Part shown: positions 55,622 through 64,000 of the stretch, piece after piece | Layout of the letters: each line of letters begins with the position of its first letter | How positions within the stretch are numbered: position 1 is the stretch's first letter | Source of the DNA: Meloidogyne chitwoodi | Lineage: Eukaryota > Nematoda > Chromadorea > Rhabditida > Meloidogynidae | Assembly: GCA_015183035.1 (NCBI GenBank) | Contig: JACZZP010000007.1 | Span: forward strand, 2,108,001-2,172,000 | Direction: 5' to 3' | Length of the DNA stretch: 64,000 nucleotides | Notes under the pieces: model-generated | Told to the model about the DNA's origin: nothing | Databases searched by the model: none | The model's input: only the letters and a program-made list of their open reading frames with translations | Translations under genes and position numbers: made by a program

Positions 55622-58600
55622 TTATTTTTTTCCTTCCTTAAAAGCACCAATATTAGTATCACTTGTTTTATTAGTAGTTGTTGTTACTGGAATTGAAGGA
55701 GATAAATTTATTGAAGATGATGAAACGGGTGATGTATTTTGACCCAAAATTAATGTACAATCTTTTCCTCCATAACTTGAATGAAGTGAATCTGATGAGC
55801 TCAGAATTATTTGTTGTTGATTAGATGTACTTATTAAACCTGAAGGTGGACTTGTTGTCGTTGTTGTAATACTACTTTCACTATTTAATAATGTTTGAGG
55901 ATGTGTTGTTGTTGTTGAAGTTGAAGGAACAGCACAAGAAGGTGTTGACCCTCCTTCTACTACAAAATCTACACCAACACTACTTCTACTCATTTTGTGA
56001 TGATAATGTTGTTGTTGTTGTTTTTGTTGGGTTGGTGTTCTTTTAGTACTGACAACACTGACATTACTCAACTCTTTTATAACGTCAAAGATACGTTTTT
56101 TTCCTAAAAGAAAGAAAAAAATTTAATTAAAAGTTTAATTTTTTTTATTATTTTTCAAGTACTAGAATGGAAAGAAATATTTACTTTAAAAAATAAGAAT
56201 AACCAAAAACATATTAAAAAAATAATATTAAATTATTTAATTCAACACCCCATTTAATCGCAAGAAAATATTTTATCTTTTCAAGTCATTTTTTGTTCTA
56301 ATATCTTTTTGCGAATAAATGGGGTGTTTAAATAAATTCCAAATATAATCTAAATAAAACAACAAGGAAGAACAGAAAAATTTATAATTTTTATATTAAA
56401 ATTATTAATTTTTTTAAATTAAAAACCTTTAGCCTTTGCAGCGTCTAAAACACCTTTATATATAGGTGAGCGAAGAAAACTTTAATTTAAAAAAATTAAA
56501 TTTTAATTAAAAAAATCAAAAAAAAACCGTGGATAAGAATCTTTACTCATTAAAGTAAATACATGCTCTTCAGATAATGAAAATGCAAATCGTCTAGCTG
56601 TATGAGATTCATTTACACAACGCAGTGTTTCATCAAGAGTACGAGAGTCTACGTTTACCTAAACTTTTTTTTTTAATTTTTTTAAATAAATTAAAATAAG
56701 AAAAGTTGTTCTCCCTGTCCAATTGAAAAAAGGGACGGTTTTTATTATTTTTTCAGTAATAAATTTTCTACAATTTTTAAATTTATTATAAAAAATTTTT
56801 TAATCCCTATCCAAAATGAGCTGATTGAATTTTTTATTTTATCAAAACTATAAAAAACCTGACAAGGGGCACCAGCAGCCAAATATTCATCCAAAATTAA
56901 TTGTGCCTTTGATTCAATTTGAGAATTTGCTGAATATTTCAGCTCTTGGATGGACATCCAAAAACGAAGATTTTCAGAAGAAAATTCAGAATCAAGAAAT
57001 GACTCTAGCACCTACAAAAAAATTAATTAAATTTCTATTAAAAAGATCTTTTTTAAACAATATTTTATTTTAAACAATTCCGTTCTTTCCCAAATTTTAA
57101 AAATTTAGATTCAAAAATATTAAAAAAATTCCCCTTTTATTCGCAAGAGGAAATATTTTATCTTCAAGTCTTTGGGTGTAAAATATTTTCTTTTGTTCAC
57201 AGAAATAAACCACCCCAAAAATAATTTAAAAATAATAAACCTGTCTTCCAATTGGATCTCTAACTAATTCAATTACATTTAATCCCCAACGTTTAACTCT
57301 CCTTTCGGTAGGCACTTCAACGCTAAAAAATAATTTAAATTATTAATTTATAAAAATAAAAAAATACTTGTCAGCATTTAAAACCCAAAGTGCTGGATCA
57401 TCAGAAATCCAAGGATTAGAAGGCTGTGGAGAAGAAAGAAAAGGGTCATATTCAATTAATTGTTCTGTCCAAATAGTCATTCTAAAAATTATATAATTAT
57501 TTTAAGAAAATAATATGGAAAGATAAAGATAAATTTTATAGGAGATAAATAAATAAATCTAGATAAATAAAAGTTGAAATTATTTTTTAGTATTAAAGAT
57601 TATTTTAAGAAAATAAGATTGAAGAAGAAACAGAATTTCGGGAAGACCGGGGTAAATAAGATTTAGAAGTAAAATTTAGTTTTTATTCAACTTCTTTTTA
57701 TTATAAAAACTTATATTAATGAAATAAGATTGAAGAAGAAACAGAATTTCGGGAAGACCGGGGTAAATAAGATTTTGCAAGAAAGAATTATTAGTATTAT
57801 TATGGAGAAAGAATGATATATTTAAATTATTTTTATTCGGAAAGATTATTTTTAGAAATTAAGATTGGATAAGAAACATAAATGAGTGAGAAATAGCTAA
57901 ATTTTAATTCTAAATTTTAAGTAAAAACTAACGTTTCACTAGCTTTGAGCATTTTTAACCAAGGCTTTGTTTTTAAGGCTAAACGTAACCGTTCAATTGT
58001 TGTGTGAAGCTAAAATAAATTTAATTAATTTAAAAAAAATAAAAAAATACGTGATTAATTGTGGGTCGTCGAATTTTGCGATCTAAATAAAAAAAACAAT
58101 TTTTGATGAAAAAAAATAAATACCAATCTTTTGCAAGCTTTCTTCAAATACCATGTTTGAATAACCTAAAAATAGATAAATATAATTTAAAAATATAAGA
58201 GTGGATTTTTCAATCGAATTGACAGTTTTTTTGATAGAGTATTATATATAAAAAATTCTGAAAAATTTTAAAAAACCTTTTTTCCAAAAATATATTTAAC
58301 CTGGTCTCCTTGTTCTCCAAAAAGCTCTTTCTTCCGTGTCAAAAACAACTTTATCCGCTTTTTTACGTTCTTTCAAAGCTTTAAGTTGAAGTTCAGCTTG
58401 AGCAGAAATAAAAGTCCACATATGACTTAAAAGTTCAAAAGACCGATTGTAAGCATCTGCTTCTTCTTCATCTAAGCCATGTTTTTGTTCGTTACGCAAA
58501 AGGCGTTTCGACAGATAAATTGCTGTTTAAAATAAATAAATAATAAGAATTATAAAAATACCATATTCAACATTATCAACTTGTTGAGAATGTGATGGCC

Positions 58601-59441
58601 AAAAATATGGAAGTTGTATCCTATATAGAGTTCCGTCTTCCTATAAAACGTAAAAATTGATAAATTTGGGAGAGTTCAATCGTCTAATTGCCCAGTTTTT
58701 GACAACTAAAAACCTTCTAATTTTTAAGAAGAACAATTTTTAATGTTTTCCAATAAGTTAAAGAGAACCATCTAAAAATTATTCATACCTTGACATTCTG
58801 TGCATGCACATCTATAACAGGAAAGATATAACCATACTGCAAAAGCATTGTTGCAAAATGAAGAGCTTCGCCAACATCATCAGGTGTCATTGGAGCAGAT
58901 GGAGGAGATTGATTTGAAGAGGAAGGAGACAAAGAATAGAAAGCATTGTGTATATTTTGAACCAAAACTTGGCCGGTAATTGCTTGAGGCACTGAAACGC
59001 GAAAGTATTTGTGGGTTTTGAGGTGTGCAGAGTTGAGAATCCGTAGGAGAACAGCGTCCAGCTAAAAAAGGAGGAAATTAGTGAAATTAAAATATTTAAA
59101 AATTATTTAAAAAAAAAATTTTTTAAGAATAGATTTCAAATCTCAGTTAAAAAAACAAATTTAGATAAAAGAAAAGGTTATTCGTCAAGGATTCGAACCA
59201 GCACCTAATAGTTAAAAACTAAAACGTTTCACCACTACACCATAAATTGTTCTTCAAGAAAATGCTACCAAATCTTTTTATAAATCACTAAACATCGGTT
59301 TTCATTTTCAAAATTTTTTTTTTAAATTTTTGAAATTTTTTGCGTCAAAAAATAAAATTAAAAAAAAACCTTTTGCAGAATATTACTTTTTGTTTCAGGC
59401 ACAAAAGGCGCCGCTGTGCTTGATGAAGGCAGTGATGTCAT
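55622..59441 (-). CDS. R7-family RGS protein (DEP-DHEX-GGL-RGS), EAT-16/EGL-10-like
   Basis: A GTPase-activating protein for Galpha subunits that partners with Gbeta5 through its GGL domain and tunes neuronal G-protein signalling. About 13 exons give roughly 590 residues. It starts MTSLPSSSTAAPFVPETK. A divergent DEP region follows (LLRILNSAHLKTHKYFRVSV, then GEALHFATMLLQYGYIFPV). The R7 helical domain has EDGTLYRIQLPYFWPSH and YAIYLSKRLL, and ends EERAFWRTRRPG. The GGL domain has TIERLRLALKTKPWLKM, then EQLIEYDPFLSSPQPSNPWI. The RGS domain runs from VKRWGLNVIELVRDPIGRQ through FLDSEFSSENLRFWMSIQEL and AAGAPCQVNVDSRTLDETL to FTLMSKDSYPRFLRSPIYKG. A Ser/Thr/Gln-rich tail of about 150 residues ends the protein. 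The weak DEP and helical domain favour EAT-16 over EGL-10, but the assignment is not secure. Confidence 0.85.
56243..56330. mobile_element. ~88 bp hairpin element (CCCCATTTATTCGC family, family B), in an RGS intron
   Basis: AACACCCCATTTAATCGCAA pairs with TTGCGAATAAATGGGGTGTT. TTTTCAAGTCATTTTTTG lies in the middle. A decayed copy is at about 57131-57216 in another intron. Confidence 0.7.
57617..57775. repeat. Two direct copies of a ~50 bp repeat in an RGS intron
   Basis: AAATAAGATTGAAGAAGAAA followed by CAGAATTTCGGGAAGACCGG occurs at about 57617-57662 and again at 57722-57772, almost identically. Confidence 0.6.
59175..59250 (-). pseudogene. tRNA-like pseudogene with Pol III A and B boxes, in an RGS intron
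   Basis: On the minus strand, TGGTGTAGTGG (59242-59232) fits an A box and GGTTCGAATCC (59199-59189) is a textbook B box. The spacing is right, and a CTTTTC run at the 3' end resembles a Pol III terminator. A hairpin around TAGTT-TTT-AACTA sits in the anticodon region. Acceptor and D stems do not pair, so I read it as a decayed tRNA or tRNA-derived SINE head. Confidence 0.45.
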
Positions 59442-60335
59442 TATGTGAATATCGAAAAGTTGTGTTAATAAAAAATTATTGAAAACATTAAAATGTTAAA
59501 AATCCTAAAAAATAAACTTTTGAAAAAGGATTTTTAGATTCTTATTTTATTATTTAGTAGTGCCATAAATATACACAATATTTTTTTCTTTTGGTAGTAA
59601 AACATTTTTAGTCTTGCCAATATTTTACCGACTCCGACGACTGGAGAGACTTGGCAATTTAAGGGAAAAAGGGGGTAAACGAGAAAGTGTAAAGGAGAAC
59701 AGCAACAATAGGGGAAATATGCAAGAGCAGCAAAATCGATTATTAGGATGGTCCCCAACAAAAAAAAAGTGCCTCAACCTTCTCTTTGTGCTTATTTCTT
59801 CTCATATCTTTACAATTTGCAGAAAAGAAAAGAATTAAAGGAAGACGGAACGAGACTGATAAGACACTAGAGTATTTTATTATTTTTTATAAATTTTAAG
59901 AGAATAAACGGGCGAAAAAACATAATATAAAGGGAAATTAAACACGGACTAAAATTGAGTTTAATGATTAAAAGGAGCTAAAGTTAATTAAAATTTACAA
60001 ATTTAAAATCAAATTATTGAGAAAAATAGGATAAAAATATATACATATGCAAAAAATTAAAGTGATTTCAAAAATTATTTAAATTTCCTCTTTTTTTGTG
60101 GCATTTTGTTTATTATATTTCTTTTTAATTTGTATAATTTCATAATCTCAAAAAGTTGTTTCTTTCTCTGTTAATTGGTTAAAAGCTTGAATTTTTTAAA
60201 TCTTTCAAAACATTTTTTGTGGTTTTGTTAGCTTAATGTTTTCAGAACATTTAAATAGACCCTAGAAGGTCTTTAAAATTTATTGTTGGCTTAACTTTTA
60301 TTTTCATAACTAATTTAGTAAAATATATTTAAAAT
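59442..60335. other. Divergent intergenic region between the RGS gene and NDUFS4
   Basis: Presumed promoters and 5' UTRs of both genes. 59625-59770 is less AT-rich than its surroundings and purine-rich (for example AAGGGAAAAAGGGGGTAAAC is typical of the composition), possibly RGS 5' UTR or promoter. No specific regulatory motif is claimed. Confidence 0.4.
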
Positions 60336-61140
60336 ATGCTTTCTGCTGTCTCCTTTATTGCACGTAGAAGTCCTAAATCATTAATTTTCTCAACTCGAAC
60401 ACATACTGAGATTGGACCTGCAGATGCTACTCCTTTGAATTCTCCTAGTGAGGTTTATTATTTTTTAATTTATGGGGGAATTTAATTTTGAATTTTATTG
60501 AGTCTTGTGTAAAATTTTCTTTAACACTTTTTATAACAAAAAATATTTAGGGACAAGCGAAATACCTGAAAACGCCTGCAATCGTTCCAAATGTGGAGTC
60601 TAGCGCCAAAGAAGTTGTTGATCTTCTTGGTGATAGGCATAAATTACCAACTGTTATTCAAGTTGAAGCAGACTCGAATAAAGAAGTTATGGATATCGGT
60701 GGAGTGCCTGAAGAGCACAGAGAGGTTAATAATTTTCAATTATTTTTAAAACTAAAATCTTCAATAAAAGGGAAGACGCGCTGTTATCTACAGACCAGCC
60801 AGGAATGCAATGCAGTCAGGTTGGAATAATGTTGTTGCATGGAAAATTGAATTGGACAATCGAGAACGTTGGGAAAATCCAACTATTGGATGGTGTAGTA
60901 GGTTTGTGAAATTTTAGAGATTTTTTTAAATTTTCTTAATTTTTTTTTAATTTTAGCGGAGATCCTCTGAGTAATATAAGCAATCAATTATCATTTGCCT
61001 CAAAGGATGATGCAATCAATTTTTGTGAGAAAAATCGTTGGACTTATGAAGTAGAAGAACCTCAAGAGAGGAAAATTACATCAAAAGCTTATGGATCTAA
61101 TTTTCATTGGAATAAGCGAACACGGGTTTCTACAAAATAA
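60336..61140 (+). CDS. NDUFS4: NADH dehydrogenase iron-sulfur protein 4 (complex I NDUFS4)
   Basis: The 18 kDa accessory subunit of mitochondrial complex I, needed for late assembly and stability of the NADH-oxidising module. Four exons give about 190 residues. The start [20 protein letters not shown] is a typical mitochondrial presequence. [20 protein letters not shown] and [20 protein letters not shown] then RWENPTIGW match the family. So do [13 protein letters not shown] and [20 protein letters not shown], and the C-terminal [16 protein letters not shown] is almost identical to other animals. Intact. The C. elegans orthologue is lpd-5. Confidence 0.94.
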
Positions 61141-61442
61141 ATTTTTTTTATAAAATGTAGGAATTTTGCAGAGGTGTAATAATGACATTTTAAATGTTAA
61201 AAAGAATGAAAAAATTTTAAATTGTTTTTAATCCTTTTAATGCTTCGACCAAAGCATTGTAAAATGATATATTCTCTAATTCTGTATAAATTCAATTATT
61301 TTTTATTTTATTTAAATATTTGTTTGTTTTAATTAACAAAATATTTTTTAAAATTTTTATTTTAACTTATTTTTTTTTATTTAAAAGATTTTTTAGATTA
61401 ATTTTAAAACTTTAATTTACTAAATATTTTTATTACTAAAAA

Positions 61443-62975
61443 ATGTCAACAGAAAATACTCCTCCAGAAGTTGTAAATAATATTGGATCAGATCATCCAA
61501 ATGTAAAGAATTTATTAATTGAAAATGGTCAACTTATTGAGTCAGCAGCTACTTGTCAAAGAATGGGACGTTTTGAGGTTTTATTTTAATTAAAAGACCC
61601 AATTCGCTTTTTTAACAATTAAAATATTTTTGAATAATTTTTAGGAGTCCTTAAAATGCCAAGAATTGCTTCGCAAAAATTTAATACTTTTAGCCAAGTT
61701 GGCTGAACCTTATTATTGTGCACAAATTTTGCAGGTTTTTATTTTAATTTTAACTCATTTTTGGTTAAACCCGAATTTTTTGCGAATTTTTTTTGAAATT
61801 TTTTATCTTTTCTGTAATATTAAGAAAGCCAAAAGTTAGTAAAAATTTCTTGTAAAATTTTTAAAATAATTTATTAATTTTAAAAAAAAGGAAATTGCTC
61901 CTACTCAACAACAACAAATATCAGCAACTTTGAATGGATCTTGTCAACAACCAACTATTAATAATAATTTTATTCCTCCACCATCTACTAATGAAAATTT
62001 ATCTTCTTCTTTAGCAACACAAAATGAGAGAATAACAACAACTACAACAAATTCATCAGCTTCTTCCTCAAATTTTAATAATAATAATACAACAAATATT
62101 TCTCCAAATCAACAACAACAAATGACACAAAATTTAAATAATCAAATAAACCAGCAACAATTATTACAACCACCACCCCAACAACAACAACAACTTTTTA
62201 TTAATGCACAACAAACAAATCAACAACAGCAACAACATTTTTCAGTAATTTTTTTCATTTTAATTTAATAATTGTGTGGTTTAGTCGGGAAAGCTTTAAA
62301 CTCGTGTAAGGGTAGAGAGTAAAATAGAACAAATTTCGAATCCATCTATAGAAAAAAAGTTTTTTAAAGCCAAAAACGTTGAAAAAATTAATTTTCGTAC
62401 TTTTTAAGAAAGAAAACGTGTATATTTATTTTTATAAAACATAAAAAAATAACAATAATTTAATTTTTAGCCTTCTCAACGTCATCAATTACCACCACCG
62501 CCACAACCAAATCCTGTTTCCCCTCAACAACAACAACAATATCTTCAACAACAAAGACTACCTATTCCTTATGGCATTGTTTCACCTCATGTTTATGGTG
62601 CACCACAACAACAACAACAGCATTTACATAATCAACAACAAGCTTCTTTAATGGCTGCTCCGTATGGATTTTCTGGTATTATTTTTTAAGAAAAATAGGT
62701 TAGGTAAAGGAAGAGGCTCCTAGTGAGGAATTTCAATATAAAATCTTACTATCGGTTTATTTAAAAATTTTTTAGGTCAACCCAGCGGACATTATGGAAT
62801 GCAACCGCCAACAGCACAACCACCTTTATTCAATCATCAATCTTCAGTACAAGCACAAATGTATCATCACCATATGATGCAACAACAACAAAATCATTAT
62901 CAACCTCAAATAGTAACACCTTCTCAAAATTCTAATACTCAACAAAATAGTGGTGGAATGCAACATCAAAGATAA
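61443..62975 (+). CDS. SS18: SS18-like BAF chromatin-remodelling subunit
   Basis: SS18 family proteins join SWI/SNF (BAF) complexes through an N-terminal SNH domain and carry a low-complexity Gln-rich activating tail. Five exons give about 325 residues. The SNH block reads VKNLLIENGQLIESAATCQR and MGRFEESLKCQELLRKNL, then ILLAKLAEP. It matches the family spacing of a leucine-rich helix, a conserved Gln/Cys helix and an LA motif. The rest is Gln, Asn, Pro and Ser rich with HYGMQPP and MYHHHMMQQQQ stretches, comparable in style to the QPGY domain but with few Tyr. It is tandem with NDUFS4, about 300 bp downstream. Confidence 0.8.
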
Positions 62976-63394
62976 AAATTATTTAATTTTTTAAAAAACA
63001 CAATTTTTATTTTTTTTGTGTGTCGACCAAGTTCATAACAATATTTTTATCATTTCAAAATATTTTATATTGTGATAAAACTCAAAAAAATTTTCCTTCT
63101 ACACCGACTAGCGCTAAGAGTTTTTGATGCTTGGATTTTAAATTCTAAAAAATATAAAGTTTATATTAAATTTTATATTTTTAAGAACAGTTTGAATAAA
63201 AAATATGGATATTATAATGTCTAATCAAATTAAAAGTGAATATATAATATTAAGGGCATTATATGAAAAAGGATAAATTTTCCCTATTTTGTCACATTTT
63301 TTTAATATAATGTCATTTTAAGTGCAATATAATCTAATCTTTATATTCTGTCAAAACTGTTCATTTTCTACTTCTTGTCAATTAAGCATCTCTT
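62976..63394. other. Convergent 3' intergenic region
   Basis: AT-rich DNA between the SS18-like stop and the aldolase stop, presumably the two 3' UTRs. Nothing else is seen. Confidence 0.4.
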
Positions 63395-63991
63395 CTAATA
63401 GGCGTGTTTGGCCACAAACAAAGATTCAGCAGCAGAGGCTGCTCCTTCTTCTCCAGTGTATTTGCCCATTTGTGCGTCTCCATTAGCCTTTAAAAATGAG
63501 ATATACATAATTACTAGTTTAATTAAAAAGGAGAGGGGAGAATTACTCGAATTTTTAAACCTTGGCACGATGAAGTAGAACTTTTTGCGCCTCAGCAATA
63601 TTAGCATCTGAGCCCTTCCAACTTTTAAGAACTGAAGATTGCAACGCGCGACCATAAGAAAATGTGAGTGTCCATGGGCGAGGTCCTGGGACATTGTTTA
63701 TTGCATTCAAATTTTGAGTGGCTTCAATTTCTGATTGACCTCCAGACAAGAAAACGACACCTAAAAAGTAAAAATTATAAAGTTAATTTTTGCCCATATT
63801 TTACCAGGAACAGCAATTGGAACTCCACGACGCAGTGCCGTAACAGTGGCCAAACCAATCTCTTCAGGCGTAGCCTTCTTTGCATGTGATTGTCCAGGAG
63901 TCACCATATTGGGTTTAAGCAGAGTTCCCTCAAGATAAATGTGATGATCAGCCAAAGCTTTGTAGACGTAAGCGAGTGTAAGTTCGGTGAC
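63395..63991 (-). CDS. Class I fructose-bisphosphate aldolase, 3' part
   Basis: A cytosolic glycolytic enzyme that cleaves fructose 1,6-bisphosphate. Three 3' exons lie in the window, and the gene continues beyond position 64000. The most upstream exon (63991 to about 63805) starts [20 protein letters not shown]. It contains [15 protein letters not shown], whose Lys forms the Schiff base. [19 protein letters not shown] and [20 protein letters not shown] follow. The last exon reads [20 protein letters not shown] and ends SLFVAKHAY, with the C-terminal Tyr needed for full activity. The visible part is intact. Confidence 0.95.
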
Positions 63992-64000
63992 CTAAATTGA

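Noticed and set aside
59614..59838. 74-codon plus-strand frame between the RGS gene and NDUFS4
   Set aside because: No homology recognised, and it lies in the presumed RGS promoter or 5' UTR; overlapping frames on both strands suggest chance.

Overview
The window is eukaryotic and very AT-rich. Its genes have many tiny GT-AG introns (many 38-50 bp) with TTTTTAG- or TTTAAAG-type acceptors, and their products are animal proteins. Gene content, intron style and homologies fit a nematode, most likely a Tylenchina plant parasite such as a root-knot nematode (Meloidogyne). The phylum is well supported; the genus is an inference. All exon joins were made by eye from splice motifs and family conservation.

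Layout. 380-3797 (+): a degenerate UPF1/SMG-2-like helicase whose last exons join in phase to an M41 (FtsH)-type zinc peptidase domain with a C-terminal membrane segment and coiled coil. 6404-10935 (-): a GnRH-receptor-like GPCR, with a copy of one of its exons just beyond its 3' end. 14542-16251 (+): RPN7/PSMD6. 16344-17870: a near-perfect palindrome built from a broken copy of the M41 module. 18056-21614 (+): DDX10. 22059-25111 (+): UTP15. 25784-30534 (+): AP-1 mu, with a bZIP gene (26686-27682) nested in its first intron. 30841-32829 (+): MTERF4. 32830-43355: about 10.5 kb without a recognisable gene, full of foldback elements. 43356-47986 (+): a C2H2 zinc-finger factor. 49007-50599 (-): an unknown protein sharing an exon module with it. 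52036-53709 (-): EMC10. 54296-55512: a second large palindrome. 55622-59441 (-): an R7-type RGS protein. 60336-61140 (+): NDUFS4. 61443-62975 (+): an SS18-like protein. 63395-63991 (-): the 3' end of class I aldolase.

Most genes are housekeeping. DDX10 and UTP15, which are adjacent, both serve small-subunit rRNA processing. MTERF4 and NDUFS4 are mitochondrial, RPN7 belongs to the proteasome, and AP-1 mu and EMC10 act in the secretory pathway. The unusual part is the repeat architecture: two large palindromes and several families of short foldback (MITE-like) elements in introns and intergenic DNA. The best candidates for something undescribed are the UPF1-M41 fusion with its palindromic derivative, the exon module shared by two neighbouring genes, and the foldback families.
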